Source: JASHPR01 sp963842355 (lineage in GTDB: Bacteria; Actinomycetota; Actinomycetes; Streptosporangiales; Streptosporangiaceae). Taken from it: a stretch of 64,000 nucleotides of DNA. The notes beneath the pieces were generated by a model that saw only the letters and a program-made list of their open reading frames with translations, searched no databases and was not told where the DNA came from. Location of the stretch: NCBI GenBank assembly GCA_963842355.1, contig CAWJGC010000004.1:1240001-1304000 (forward strand), given 5' to 3'. Below are positions 8,557 through 17,828 of this stretch, piece after piece (within the stretch, counting starts at the first letter, position 1; each line of letters begins with the position of its first letter). Made by a program: the position numbers and the translations under genes.

Positions 8557-9465
8557 ATGGGAGCGCAGCTTCGCCTGGTCCGGCGGCGGATCAGGACGGT
8601 CAAGTCCACCGCCAAGATCACCCGAGCCCAGGAGCTGATCGCGTCTTCGCGGATCATCAAGGCGCAGCAGCGGGTGCACGCGGCGGAGCCGTACGCCCGC
8701 GAGATCTCGCGGGCGGTCGAGGCCGTGGTCAGCCGGTCGGCGAACATCCGTCATCCGCTCACCACGGAGCGGGAGAGCCGGACCCGGGCGGCCGTGCTGA
8801 TCCTCACCAGCGACCGCGGATTCGCCGGCGGGTACAACGCCAGCGTCCTGCGCGAGTCGCAGGCCCTGCGGGCGCTGCTGGAAGGGCGCGGCATCGAGCC
8901 GGTGCTGTTTGTGGCCGGGCGCAAGGGCATCATCTGGCACCGGTTCCGCCAGCTCGAGATGGCCGGGCAGTGGAGCGGCTTCTCGGATACCCCGGCGCAC
9001 GCGAACGCCAGCGAGATCACGGCCGCGCTGCTGGCCGCCTACAAGCGGCCGGCCAGCGAGGGCGGGGTCGACGAGATCCACCTCGTGCACACCGAGTTCG
9101 TGTCCATGCTCACGCAGCGCCCGGTCATCCGGCGGATCCTGCCGCTGGAGATCGTGGAGACGACGGAGGAGTCCCCCACCGGGCCGGTGCCCCAGTACGA
9201 CTTCGAGCCGTCCCCGGAAGCCGTGCTCGACGCGCTGCTGCCGTGGTACGTGGAGAGCAGGATCTTCCACTCGCTGCTCGACGCGGCCGCCGCGGAGATC
9301 GCCGCCCGGCGCCGGGCCATGAAGGCCGCCACGGACAACGCCAACGAGCTGCTCGATCAGCTCAACCTCGAAGCCAACAAGGCCCGGCAGGCCGAGATCA
9401 CCCAGGAAATCAGCGAGATCGTCGGCGGCGCCAACGCGCTGGCCGAGTCGACCTCAGGGAGTTGA
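8557..9465 (+). CDS. atpG: ATP synthase F1 subunit gamma
   Basis: Central rotor shaft. The N-terminal coiled-coil strand begins MGAQLRLVRRRIRTVKSTAK and the C-terminal strand contains AMKAATDNANELLDQLNL; both are diagnostic. The 302-residue length is normal. ATG start; atpD follows after 8 bp, so translation is probably coupled. Confidence 0.97.
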   Translation: MGAQLRLVRRRIRTVKSTAKITRAQELIASSRIIKAQQRVHAAEPYAREISRAVEAVVSRSANIRHPLTTERESRTRAAVLILTSDRGFAGGYNASVLRESQALRALLEGRGIEPVLFVAGRKGIIWHRFRQLEMAGQWSGFSDTPAHANASEITAALLAAYKRPASEGGVDEIHLVHTEFVSMLTQRPVIRRILPLEIVETTEESPTGPVPQYDFEPSPEAVLDALLPWYVESRIFHSLLDAAAAEIAARRRAMKAATDNANELLDQLNLEANKARQAEITQEISEIVGGANALAESTSGS

Positions 9466-9473
9466 GCGACACC

Positions 9474-10931
9474 ATGACCGCAACCGCAGAGAACACCGCC
9501 AGCGAGGGCGCGGCGGCCGCCCCCGGCACCGGCCGAGTCACGCAGGTCATCGGTCCCGTCGTCGACGTGGAGTTCCCGGCCGAGCAGATTCCCGGCATCT
9601 ACAACGCCCTGCACGTGGACGTGACCCTGGGCGGCCAGGAGAAGACGCTGACCCTGGAGGTCGCCCAGGACATCGGCGACAACGTGGTCCGGGCGATCGC
9701 CATGCAGCCGACCGACGGCCTGGTGCGCGACGCCCCGGTCACCGACACCGGCGGGCCCATATCGGTGCCGGTGGGCGACGTCACCAAGGGCCACGTGTTC
9801 AACGTCCTCGGCGAGACCCTGGACGTGCCGACGTCGTCGCTGAAGATCACCGAGCGGTGGAGCATCCACCGGGACCCGCCGGCCTTCGACCAGCTCGAGC
9901 CCAGGACCGAGATCCTGGAGACCGGGATCAAGGTTCTCGACCTGCTCACCCCGTACGTCCGGGGCGGCAAGATCGGCCTGTTCGGCGGGGCCGGGGTCGG
10001 CAAGACCGTGCTGATCCAGGAGATGATCACCCGGGTAGCCAAGAACTTCGGCGGCGTCTCGGTCTTCGCGGGCGTCGGCGAGCGGACCCGCGAGGGCAAC
10101 GACCTGTTCATCGAGATGACCGAGTCCGGCGTGATCAAGGACACCGCGCTGGTCTTCGGCCAGATGGACGAGCCGCCGGGCACGCGGCTGCGGGTCGGCC
10201 TGTCCGCCCTGACCATGGCGGAGTACTTCCGCGACGTGCAGGGCCAGGACGTGCTGCTGTTCATCGACAACATCTTCCGGTTCACCCAGGCCGGCTCCGA
10301 GGTGTCCACGCTGCTCGGCCGGATGCCGTCCGCGGTGGGCTACCAGCCGACGCTGGCCGACGAGATGGGCGAACTGCAGGAGCGGATCACCTCGACCCGC
10401 GGCCACTCGATCACCTCGATGCAGGCGATCTACGTGCCCGCCGACGACTACACCGACCCGGCGCCGGCCACGACGTTCGCGCACCTGGACGCCACGACCG
10501 CGCTGTCCCGGGAAATCACCCAGAAGGGCATCTTCCCGGCGGTGGACCCGCTGGCCTCGACCTCGCGGATCCTGAGCGCGGCCTACGTCGGCCAGGAGCA
10601 CTACGACGTCGCGCGCGAGGTGCAGCGGATCCTGCAGCGCTACACCGAGCTTCAGGACATCATCGCGATCCTCGGCATCGACGAGCTGTCCGAGGAGGAC
10701 CGGGTCACCGTGCAGCGCGCGCGGCGGATCGAGCGGTTCCTGTCCCATCCCATGTTCGTCGCCGAGCAGTTCACCGGCCAGCCGGGGATCTTCGTCCCGC
10801 TGGACGAGACCATCGCGTCGTTCAAGGCGATCACCGAGGGCAAGTACGACCACTTCCCCGAGCAGGCGTTCTTCATGGTCGGCGGGATCGAGGACGTCGA
10901 GAAGAAGGCCAAGGACCTGGAGCGGTCGTGA
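9474..10931 (+). CDS. atpD: ATP synthase F1 subunit beta (catalytic)
   Basis: Catalytic subunit of F1. The 485-residue protein has Walker A GGAGVGKT at 171-178, the ERTREGNDL region with the catalytic carboxylate neighbourhood, and LLFIDNIFRFTQAG. I set the start at ATG 9474, which gives a usual N-terminal extension rich in Ala; the same frame stays open upstream but without homology. The TGA stop is inside the first unit of a tandem repeat that fills the gap to atpC. Confidence 0.98.
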   Translation: MTATAENTASEGAAAAPGTGRVTQVIGPVVDVEFPAEQIPGIYNALHVDVTLGGQEKTLTLEVAQDIGDNVVRAIAMQPTDGLVRDAPVTDTGGPISVPVGDVTKGHVFNVLGETLDVPTSSLKITERWSIHRDPPAFDQLEPRTEILETGIKVLDLLTPYVRGGKIGLFGGAGVGKTVLIQEMITRVAKNFGGVSVFAGVGERTREGNDLFIEMTESGVIKDTALVFGQMDEPPGTRLRVGLSALTMAEYFRDVQGQDVLLFIDNIFRFTQAGSEVSTLLGRMPSAVGYQPTLADEMGELQERITSTRGHSITSMQAIYVPADDYTDPAPATTFAHLDATTALSREITQKGIFPAVDPLASTSRILSAAYVGQEHYDVAREVQRILQRYTELQDIIAILGIDELSEEDRVTVQRARRIERFLSHPMFVAEQFTGQPGIFVPLDETIASFKAITEGKYDHFPEQAFFMVGGIEDVEKKAKDLERS

Positions 10932-11003
10932 CGAAGTCGCGCAAAACTGGCACCGTGACGAAGTCTGGCGCGCAAAACTGGCACCGTGACGAAGTCGCGC
11001 GAG
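10928..11003 (+). repeat. Imperfect tandem repeat between atpD and atpC
   Basis: Unit 1 (10928-10954) begins gtgacgaagtcgcgc and ends aactggcacc. Unit 2 (10955-10985) is the same with a 4-base insertion. Unit 3 (10986-11003) is the first 15 bases only. The atpD stop sits in unit 1. GTG codons at 10928 and 10955 are in the atpC frame, so the duplication has created extra possible starts for epsilon. Confidence 0.9.
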
Positions 11004-11011
11004 GGGGCACA

Positions 11012-11446
11012 GTGACCCTGGAGGTGGAGTTCGTCGTCCCGGACGGCGAGATGTGGTCGGGCCCGGCCCGGCTGGTCATCGCCAAGACCCTGGACGGGGA
11101 CATCGGCGTGCTGACCGGCCACACGCCCGTGCTCGGCATCCTGGCCGAGGCCAGCGTGGTGACGATCAGGTCCGGCGGTGGCACGGAGGGCGCGGAGGGC
11201 GCGGACGCCGACGACATCGTCGCGGCCGTGGACGGCGGTTTCTTCGCCGTGGCCGACGACCGGGTATCGATCCTGGCCCGTCAGGCTCAGCTCGGCCGCG
11301 ACGTGGACGCGGCGGCGGCCCGCGCCGCGCTCGACAAGGCGCTACAGGAGTTGCAGGGCAGGCCCGCCGGGGAAGAGGAGCCGGCGGACGTCCGGTACCT
11401 CAGAGCGCTGCTCAGAGCCGCTGGCGAGCCCGCCGTCCGGGCCTGA
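11012..11446 (+). CDS. atpC: ATP synthase F1 subunit epsilon
   Basis: Rotor subunit and inhibitor of ATP hydrolysis. The N-terminal beta-sandwich is clear from LEVEFVVPDGEMWSGPA and IGVLTGHTPVLGIL; the short helical C-terminus follows. The GTG at 11012 with GAGGGGG upstream matches where the family begins. In-frame GTG codons at 10955 and 10928 would add 19 or 28 repeat-encoded residues without homology. Last gene of the atp operon proper, 144 residues. Confidence 0.93.
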   Translation: MTLEVEFVVPDGEMWSGPARLVIAKTLDGDIGVLTGHTPVLGILAEASVVTIRSGGGTEGAEGADADDIVAAVDGGFFAVADDRVSILARQAQLGRDVDAAAARAALDKALQELQGRPAGEEEPADVRYLRALLRAAGEPAVRA

Positions 11447-11473
11447 CGAGGGTCAGCGCGGAGAGGGCCGGGG

Positions 11474-11923
11474 TTGGCAGGGGGGCGGCTCGCACTCGAC
11501 GCCGGCTGGCTCCTCGTCGTCGTCCTGGTCCTCGCGGTCGCCTGCGCTACCGTCATCGCGGCCCGCAGGACCCTGATCGAGCGCGGCGGGGGCGGCGTCG
11601 ACTGCGGCCTGCGGGGCGGCCCGCGCCGGCGCTGGCGGCTCGGCCTGGCCGCGTACCGGCCCGAGGAGCTGCGCTGGTACCCCGTGTTCGGGCTCCGGCT
11701 GCGGCCACGCGAGGTGTTCGCGCGGCGGGCGCTGAGCGTCGTGTCCCGGCGGCCCGCCGACCCGGTGGAGATGACGAGCCTCGGGCCGGGCACGGTGATC
11801 GTGGAGTGCGACACCGGCGCCGCGGGCGGCCGGATCGAGCTGGCGCTCGGCGAGGACGCGCTGACCGGGTTCCTGGCCTGGCTGGAAGCCGCGCCGCCGG
11901 GCCCCGCGCCTGATTTCCGGTAA
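11474..11923 (+). CDS. DUF2550 membrane-anchored protein
   Basis: One N-terminal transmembrane helix (about residues 11-29) followed by a basic soluble domain with the conserved WYPVFGLRLRPREVF-like stretch. This is the protein that follows atpC in most actinobacteria (DUF2550); its function is unknown. It uses a TTG start 27 bp after atpC and is probably co-transcribed. Confidence 0.85.
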   Translation: MAGGRLALDAGWLLVVVLVLAVACATVIAARRTLIERGGGGVDCGLRGGPRRRWRLGLAAYRPEELRWYPVFGLRLRPREVFARRALSVVSRRPADPVEMTSLGPGTVIVECDTGAAGGRIELALGEDALTGFLAWLEAAPPGPAPDFR

Positions 11924-11971
11924 GATCACCCGTTTCCGGGAGGTCGCGGCGGGCTCCGGGGTGCCCCGCGA

Positions 11972-12586
11972 CTATCCGTTCTGGCTCGTGGGATGTGCTC
12001 CGCCCGGTGTCCAGAGCAGGTCGCCGTCGGGCTCGTTGGCCCGCCGGGCGAGGATGAACAGCAGGTCGGAGAGACGGTTCAGGTACCTGGCCGGCAGCGG
12101 ATTCGTGGTTTCCCCGTGTGCCTCGATCGCGGCCCAGGCGCTGCGTTCCGCGCGCCGGACGGTCGCCCGGGCCGTATGCAGCAGCGCGGCACCCGGGCTG
12201 CCGCCCGGCAGCACGAAGCTACGCAGCACCGGCAGGCCCTCGTTGTACTGGTCGCACGCCTGCTCGAGCCGGGTCACGTAGTCCTCGCCGATCCGCAGCG
12301 GCGGGTACGGGGGGTGCTCGGCGACCGGGTTGCACAGGTCGGCGCCCACGTCGAAAAGCTCGTTCTGCAGCCTGAGCAGCAGGCTGGTGATGTCGCCGGG
12401 CAGCCCGCCCATGGTCACGGCGACGCCGATCGCGCAGGACGCCTCGTCGACATCCGCGTAGGCCGCGAGCCTCGGATCGGTCTTGGCCGTGCGGCTCCCG
12501 TCCCCGAGCGCCGTGGTGCCGTCGTCCCCGACGCGGGTGTAGATGCGGGAGAGCACGACAGGGGTCTCCCGGCGGTCATGTGCCAT
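11972..12586 (-). CDS. ATP:cob(I)alamin adenosyltransferase (PduO type)
   Basis: Makes adenosylcobalamin, the cofactor of the acyl-CoA mutase encoded at 34579 and guarded by MeaB at 28744. Signature pieces are YTRVGDDGTTALGDG at the N-terminus, FVLPGG in the middle, RATVRRAER and RYLNRLSDLLFILAR. Length about 204 residues is typical. The ATG at 12586 (MAHDRRE) is preferred; another ATG three codons upstream (12595) is possible. It is convergent with DUF2550. Confidence 0.93.
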   Translation of the reverse strand: MAHDRRETPVVLSRIYTRVGDDGTTALGDGSRTAKTDPRLAAYADVDEASCAIGVAVTMGGLPGDITSLLLRLQNELFDVGADLCNPVAEHPPYPPLRIGEDYVTRLEQACDQYNEGLPVLRSFVLPGGSPGAALLHTARATVRRAERSAWAAIEAHGETTNPLPARYLNRLSDLLFILARRANEPDGDLLWTPGGAHPTSQNG

Positions 12587-13175
12587 GGACTCCACGGTAT
12601 CGGGGGCCCTTGCCTGCCCGGGTTCCGGACGAAGAACGCGCCCCCGATATCCGAAATCACGCGCCGAAACGGCTGTGACGCACGGGATTCAGCGGTCACC
12701 GGGAGATGGGAGCAGGAAAGATCTCGATTCAGGGTTTAGCCTCCTGACCTGGGGTATTCACATAGACACCACGATGTGGCATCGTAGGAGTACGAAGGGT
12801 GATCGCCGGAAGGAACCGGCCGTCGTCGCTGAAGATGCGGTTTCGGTCACCTACTCCGATGACCCTGACCAGGCCGAAACAGGGGGACGAGGCCTGGGGG
12901 GCGGGCCTGTCGCATGGCCCGCAGGCCAGCTCGCGCCCGGCGGATCTCGGGGGCCCGCCGGAGCCGGAGCGGCCGTCACTGTGGGGGGAGCGCGCCCCCG
13001 GCCCGATCGGCCGGGGGCGCGCTTGTATTGCGCAATCCGTTGGCAGTCACCGGCCTCGGCTACGGTATCCGTCGTCAGCGGCCACCGAATCCGTCGGCAC
13101 AGTGCGCGACGATCCGATGATGGGCCAGCGTATGGTATCTATGCCTATGTCCGAACTGCGGGCCGGAGGTGGGCC
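12587..13175. other. 589-bp region without a recognised gene
   Basis: No open frame here resembles a known protein. It includes the upstream regions of the adenosyltransferase (minus) and the GMC oxidoreductase (plus) and a strong hairpin at 12990-13022. A small plus-strand transcript or short protein between about 12730 and 12990 cannot be excluded. Confidence 0.5.
12990..13022 (+). terminator. Strong GC-rich hairpin, terminator-like
   Basis: A perfect 14-bp stem (gcgcgcccccggcc / ggccgggggcgcgc) with a 5-base loop, followed by cttgtatt. It is the form of a strong intrinsic terminator in high-GC bacteria, but no plus-strand gene ends just before it. Confidence 0.7.
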
Positions 13176-14813
13176 GTGTATGACTATGTCATCGTGGGCG
13201 CCGGCAGCGCTGGCTGCGTCCTCGCCGCGCGGCTGACCGAGAATCCGGCGACCCGCGTGCTGCTGCTCGAGGCCGGGCCGCCCGATGACGCCGACGAGAT
13301 ACGCGTTCCCGCGGCCCTGACCCGGCTCTTCCAGAGCACGTACGACTGGAACTACCAGACCGTGCCGCAGGAGCGCGCGGCCGGCCGTTCCATCTACTGG
13401 CCGCGGGGCCGGACCCTCGGCGGGTCGTCGTCGATCAACGCGATGATCTACATCCGCGGCAGCCGCTACGACTACGACACCTGGCGCGACGAATACGGGT
13501 GCGAGGGATGGGGCTACACCGACCTGCTGCCCTACTTCCTGCGGGCAGAGGGCAACTCCCGCGGCGCCTCCGCCTTCCACGGGGCCTCCGGCCCGCTCAG
13601 CGTGCAGGACCTGCGGCACAAGTCGGCACTGGCCGCCGCGTTCGTCGACGCGGCCCGGCAGTCCGGCTTGGAGGCCAACGACGACTTCAACGGCCCGCGG
13701 CAGGATGGCGCCGGCTTCTACCAGGTGACGCAGCGGGGCGGGCGGCGCTGGTCGGCGGCTGACGCGTACCTGCACCCAAGTTCCGGGCGGCCCAACCTCA
13801 CGGTGCAGACCGACGCCCTGGTGACCGGCATAGCGCTGGACGGCGGCCGCGCGTCGGGCGTGCACTACCTGCGGCGGGGCGCGGCCGAGACGGCCCGCGC
13901 CGAGAGCGAGGTCATCCTGGCCGCCGGCGCCGTCGGCAGCCCGCAACTGCTCATGCTGTCCGGGATCGGCCCGGCCGACGAGTTGCGCGCCCATGACATC
14001 GCCGTGCTGGCGGACAGCCCCGGGGTCGGCGCGAACCTGTCCGATCACCCCGTCGTGGCGGCCATGTGGCACACGCCCAAGTCGCGTGAGGTGTGGGAGC
14101 AAGCGGGCCCGAAGCACCTGGCCTGGTGGCAGCTCAGGCACTCGGGGCCGCTGACCACGAACCTGGCCGAGTCCGGCGGGTTCAGCCGATCCGACCCGGA
14201 GCTTCCGGCCCCCGACCTGCAGTGGCACGCGGTGCCCGCGCCGTTCCAGAACGGCGGGCTCACCGACCCTGCGATCCGGGCCCTGTCGCTGCTGGTGACC
14301 CTGGTCGCCGTGGGCAGCCGCGGCCGGGTCCGGCTGCGCAGCCCGGACCCGCGGCACAAGCCGCTGATCGACCCCGCCTACCTGTCCGACGGGTCCGACC
14401 TGGACCCCCTGGTCGCCGGGCTCGGCATGGCGCGGGAGTTCGCGGCCGCGCGGGCGATGTCCAAGGTCTGCGCGTCCGAACTCGCGCCGGGCGGCGACGT
14501 CCGGACGGACGCCGAGATCAGGGACTTCGTCCGGCGCAACCTCACGACCATCTGTCATCCCGTGGGCACCTGCGCGATGGGCGGTGACTCCAAGGTCGCG
14601 GCGAGCCGGCTGGCCAGCGTGGTCGACCCGGAACTTCGGGTCAGGGGGATCGAGGGGCTGCGGGTGGTCGACGCCTCGGTCATGCCTGCGGTGCCCCGGG
14701 GCAACACCAACGCGCCGACGATCGCGATCGCCGAGCGCGCCGCGGACCTGATCTGCGGCCGGGCCCCGCTCGCCGCCGTGGAGCCCGCCGACGTGGAACT
14801 GGCCGGCAGGTAA
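13176..14813 (+). CDS. GMC-family FAD-dependent oxidoreductase
   Basis: A flavoenzyme of the glucose-methanol-choline family. The ADP-binding fold opens the protein (YDYVIVGAGSAGCVLAARL), followed by GGSSSINAMIYIRG (signature 1), a GSPQLLMLSGIGP signature 2 and the C-terminal CHPVGTCAMG and PRGNTNAPTIAIAERAADLI segments holding the active-site histidine and asparagine region. About 545 residues. GTG start with GGAGG seven bases upstream. Choline or another alcohol could be the substrate; the sequence does not decide. Confidence 0.92.
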   Translation: MYDYVIVGAGSAGCVLAARLTENPATRVLLLEAGPPDDADEIRVPAALTRLFQSTYDWNYQTVPQERAAGRSIYWPRGRTLGGSSSINAMIYIRGSRYDYDTWRDEYGCEGWGYTDLLPYFLRAEGNSRGASAFHGASGPLSVQDLRHKSALAAAFVDAARQSGLEANDDFNGPRQDGAGFYQVTQRGGRRWSAADAYLHPSSGRPNLTVQTDALVTGIALDGGRASGVHYLRRGAAETARAESEVILAAGAVGSPQLLMLSGIGPADELRAHDIAVLADSPGVGANLSDHPVVAAMWHTPKSREVWEQAGPKHLAWWQLRHSGPLTTNLAESGGFSRSDPELPAPDLQWHAVPAPFQNGGLTDPAIRALSLLVTLVAVGSRGRVRLRSPDPRHKPLIDPAYLSDGSDLDPLVAGLGMAREFAAARAMSKVCASELAPGGDVRTDAEIRDFVRRNLTTICHPVGTCAMGGDSKVAASRLASVVDPELRVRGIEGLRVVDASVMPAVPRGNTNAPTIAIAERAADLICGRAPLAAVEPADVELAGR

Positions 14814-14841
14814 CCCGCCCGGCCGTCGTGGATGTGAGTCC

Positions 14842-14861
14842 GCTGCACACCCGTGTGCAGC
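14842..14861. terminator. Bidirectional hairpin between convergent genes
   Basis: Perfect 9-bp stem GCTGCACAC / GTGTGCAGC with a 2-base loop, in the 58-bp gap between the convergent GMC oxidoreductase and Gfo/Idh genes. Its position fits a shared terminator. Confidence 0.65.
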
Positions 14862-14871
14862 AACTCCGCAT

Positions 14872-16185
14872 TCATCGCCCGTCTTGTGCTAGCGCGGGCA
14901 GGCGCACGGGGGTGCCGGTCAGCCGGCTGCGCTCGGCCGCGAACGCCATCAGGTGGCTGTCCAGCGATTCCCGGGGCCCGGTGCGGATGAGCGAGCGGTC
15001 GCCGGAGGCGACCGCGTCCACGAACGCGCCGATCACGCCGAAGTCCCCGCCGCCGTGACCGCCCCCGCCGCTATCTCCCGGGCCGGCCCCGGTCCCGGCA
15101 CCGCCCCCGGCCCCGGCCACGTCGACCGCCTCGGCGAGCCCGGTGACGAAATCGGTCACCGTGACCTGCGTGCCGTCGCCCTCGAGGAACCCGCGGCTGC
15201 CCATGATCCGCGTGCGGCGCCGGCCGAACGGCGTGAACGCGCTCATCGTGAGCGTGGCCGTGACCCCGCCGTCGAACTCGATGGTCACGACCTGGTGGTC
15301 GGCCACGTCGTTGTCGCAGGCGTAGACGCAGCGGCCGTACGGGCCGCTGCGCAGCGCCTGCCGCACCCCGCGCTCGGTCAGGTCGGCGGTGACGACGGCC
15401 AGCGGCCAGCGCCGGCGCTTCTCGTCGCCCAGGAAGCCAAGGTAGAGCCGGGTGGCCGAGTACGGGCAGGTCGGCTCCACCGCGCAGTCCAGGCAGCGGT
15501 CGGCCGCGCCGTCCGGCCGGTTCGCCGCGGTGAAATGGCGCAGCGCGGCGTGGCTGGAGACGGTGACCGCCGGCCTGCCGACGATGGCGCGCAGCCAGTC
15601 GAGGTCGTGACAGCACTTGGTCAGCACGCTCGGCCCGGACTCGTCCGCCCGCCGCCAGTTGCCGCGCACGTACGCGTGGGCGAAATGCCACCAGCCGACC
15701 GGCTCCAGGTGCTCCACGCCGGCGATCTGGCCCAGCCGGCCGGCGGCCAGGACCCGCTGCACCGCCGCCGTGTAGGCCGTGTACCGCATCACGTGGCAGA
15801 CCGCCAGGATCACCCCGGCCCGCTCCGCCGCCTCGACCACCTGCAGGCACTCCGCCCACGTCGGCGCCATCGGCTTCTCCAGCAGCACGTGGTAGCCGAG
15901 TTCCGCGAAACGGACCGCCGGGCCGACGTGCTCGCGGTCAGGGGTCGTCACGACCACCGCGTCGGCCAGCCGGCCGCGGCCCGCCAGTTCCCGCCAGTCG
16001 CCGAACCGCCGGTCGGCCGGCACGCCGAGCGGGCCGGCCAGCGCGTCGCGGCGGTCGGCGCGCGGATCGGCGACCGCCACCACCCGCGCCCGGTCCGGGA
16101 ACTGCTCGGCGAACCCGGCGAAGACGCTGCCGCGGGCGCCGGCGCCCAGCACCGCGATCGTGGCCGGCCGGGCAGACACTGTCAT
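14872..16185 (-). CDS. Gfo/Idh/MocA-family oxidoreductase
   Basis: NAD(P)-dependent dehydrogenase of sugars or similar polyols. The N-terminal Rossmann motif is IAVLGAGARGSVFAGFAEQF, the EKPMAPTW lysine motif follows near residue 98, and the C-terminal alpha/beta domain is present. A Gly-rich loop near residue 355 (AGAGGGAGTGAGPG) is an unusual insertion. A cysteine cluster (RCLDCAVEPTCPYSA) in the middle resembles other subfamily members with a possible metal site. Its ATG overlaps the stop of the upstream FAD oxidoreductase gene by 4 bp (ATGA), so the two are translationally coupled. Substrate unknown. Confidence 0.9.
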   Translation of the reverse strand: MTVSARPATIAVLGAGARGSVFAGFAEQFPDRARVVAVADPRADRRDALAGPLGVPADRRFGDWRELAGRGRLADAVVVTTPDREHVGPAVRFAELGYHVLLEKPMAPTWAECLQVVEAAERAGVILAVCHVMRYTAYTAAVQRVLAAGRLGQIAGVEHLEPVGWWHFAHAYVRGNWRRADESGPSVLTKCCHDLDWLRAIVGRPAVTVSSHAALRHFTAANRPDGAADRCLDCAVEPTCPYSATRLYLGFLGDEKRRRWPLAVVTADLTERGVRQALRSGPYGRCVYACDNDVADHQVVTIEFDGGVTATLTMSAFTPFGRRRTRIMGSRGFLEGDGTQVTVTDFVTGLAEAVDVAGAGGGAGTGAGPGDSGGGGHGGGDFGVIGAFVDAVASGDRSLIRTGPRESLDSHLMAFAAERSRLTGTPVRLPALAQDGR

Positions 16186-17828
16186 CGCGTTCGGCTCCCG
16201 TCCGAGCGGCTCCCGGGGCGGGCCCGGCTGCGCCAGCGGGCGGCCTTCCGGTCGGCGAGGATCTGGTGCACGACGTTGCGGCCGGGTATGCCGGTGACGC
16301 CGCCGCCGCCGTGGGTCGCCGACCCGGCCTGGTACAGGCCGCGGACCGGCGTGCGCAGGTCGGCGTAACCGGCCGCGGGCCGGGCGTGGAACATCTGGCC
16401 CAGGCTCAGCTCGCCGTGGAAGATGTTGCCGCCGACCAGGCCGTACTCCTGCTGCATCAGGTGCGGCCCGATCACCTGCCGGTGCAGGATCGAGTCGGTG
16501 AGGCCGGGCGCCACCGCCTCCACCCGGGCGATCACCCGGTCGGCGTAGCCGGCCAGCGCGTCGGCGTCGGGGGCGTCGGCGTACTGATGCGGCACCCACT
16601 GGGTGAACAGCGACATCACGTGGTGTCCCGGCGGGGCCAGCGAGTCGTCGAAGACGCTCGGGATACAGATGTCGGCGAACGGGACCGACGACGGGCGGCC
16701 CGAGACGGCGTCCTGGAACGCGTTCTCGACGTCGTCGAGGCTTTCGGCCAGCACGATCGTCCCGCCGTGCACCTGCGGGTCGACCCGGGGATGGCTGGCG
16801 AACACCGGCAGCCTGGCGAGCGCCAGGTTGATCTTCACCGTGCCGCTGCGGGTCTGCCAGCCGCGGATGTCGTCGACGAAGCCGGCCGGCAGTTCGGCCG
16901 GGTCGAGCAGCCGCAGGAACGAGATCTGCGGGTGGGCCGTCGTGACCACGGTCGCCGCGTCGATCTCCTCGCCGCTGGCCAGCGTCACCCCGGTCACCCG
17001 GCCCGCGCGGGTGCGGATCCTGGCCACCTCGGCGCCGGCGCGAAGCTCGGCGCCCAGCGAGCGGGCCGCGCCGGCCAGCGCCTGGGTGACCCCGCCCATG
17101 CCGCCGCGCGGGAAGCCCCACGCGCCCGCCTGGCCGCCGGTGTCGCCGACGTGGTGATGGAGCATCACGTAGGCCGTGCCGCTCGACCTCGGCCCGGCCC
17201 AGGTCCCGATCACGCCCGAGACCGACAGCAGCCCGCGCATGGCGTCGCTTTCGAAGTAGCGGTCGACGAGATCGGCGATGCTGCCGGTGAGCAGGCGGGT
17301 GACGTCGACGGCCCCCCGCTCGTCGAGCTTGCGCAGATGCCCGAGCAGCAGACCCTGCCGCCACAGGTCGGCGGGCCGCCGTGAGCCAAGCCGCGGCGGG
17401 ATCTGCTCGAGCAGTGGCCCGAGGATCGCGCCGATGCGGGCCAGGTGCGCCTGATACCGGCCGTACGCCGCGGCGTCCCGCTCGGAGAACTTCCCGATCT
17501 GGGCCCGGCGCGCCGCCGGATCGTCGGGCAGGCTGAGGTACCGCCCGTCCGCGCGCGGCGCGAAGTAGGGACCCTGCGGGAACACGTGATAGCCGTGGCG
17601 GGCCAGCCGCAGGTCGCGGACCAGCCCCGGCGGCAGCAGCGAGACCACGTACGACAGCGAGGTCACCGTGTAGCCGGGCCCGAACGGGTGCTCGCTCACC
17701 GCGGCGCCGCCGAGCACGCCGCGGCGCTCGCAGACCAGCGTGTCCAGACCGCTGCGGGCGAGGTAGCCCGCGGCCACCAGCCCGTTATGCCCCCCGCCGA
17801 CCACCACCACGTCCCGCCTGCCCGCCAT
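16182..17828 (-). CDS. Phytoene-desaturase-like FAD-dependent oxidoreductase
   Basis: A 548-residue flavoprotein with the N-terminal dinucleotide fold DVVVVGGGHNGLVAAGYLAR and, near the C-terminus, the GLYQAGSATHGGGGVTGIPG motif that binds FAD in the phytoene desaturase and PYROXD2-like families. No carotenoid genes are near, so it is more likely a general amine, polyol or lipid oxidoreductase. The ATG at 17828 is chosen since the fold begins five residues later. It overlaps the Gfo/Idh gene by 4 bp and lies 90 bp downstream of the aldehyde dehydrogenase; all three are probably one operon with linked oxidation steps. Confidence 0.88.
   Translation of the reverse strand: MAGRRDVVVVGGGHNGLVAAGYLARSGLDTLVCERRGVLGGAAVSEHPFGPGYTVTSLSYVVSLLPPGLVRDLRLARHGYHVFPQGPYFAPRADGRYLSLPDDPAARRAQIGKFSERDAAAYGRYQAHLARIGAILGPLLEQIPPRLGSRRPADLWRQGLLLGHLRKLDERGAVDVTRLLTGSIADLVDRYFESDAMRGLLSVSGVIGTWAGPRSSGTAYVMLHHHVGDTGGQAGAWGFPRGGMGGVTQALAGAARSLGAELRAGAEVARIRTRAGRVTGVTLASGEEIDAATVVTTAHPQISFLRLLDPAELPAGFVDDIRGWQTRSGTVKINLALARLPVFASHPRVDPQVHGGTIVLAESLDDVENAFQDAVSGRPSSVPFADICIPSVFDDSLAPPGHHVMSLFTQWVPHQYADAPDADALAGYADRVIARVEAVAPGLTDSILHRQVIGPHLMQQEYGLVGGNIFHGELSLGQMFHARPAAGYADLRTPVRGLYQAGSATHGGGGVTGIPGRNVVHQILADRKAARWRSRARPGSRSDGSRTR

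Noticed and set aside
5410..9270. Very long minus-strand open frame (over 1200 codons) opposite the atp genes
   Set aside because: It is the mirror of strongly biased high-GC codons in atpF-atpG. Its translation is low-complexity Arg/Leu/Gly/Asp and has no domain.
13047..14558. Long minus-strand frame opposite the GMC oxidoreductase
   Set aside because: Antisense shadow of a clearly conserved gene; no homology and no ribosome-binding site.
16182..17828. Carotenoid pathway gene (phytoene desaturase)
   Set aside because: Only the fold motif is shared; no phytoene synthase, cyclase or GGPP synthase gene is near.
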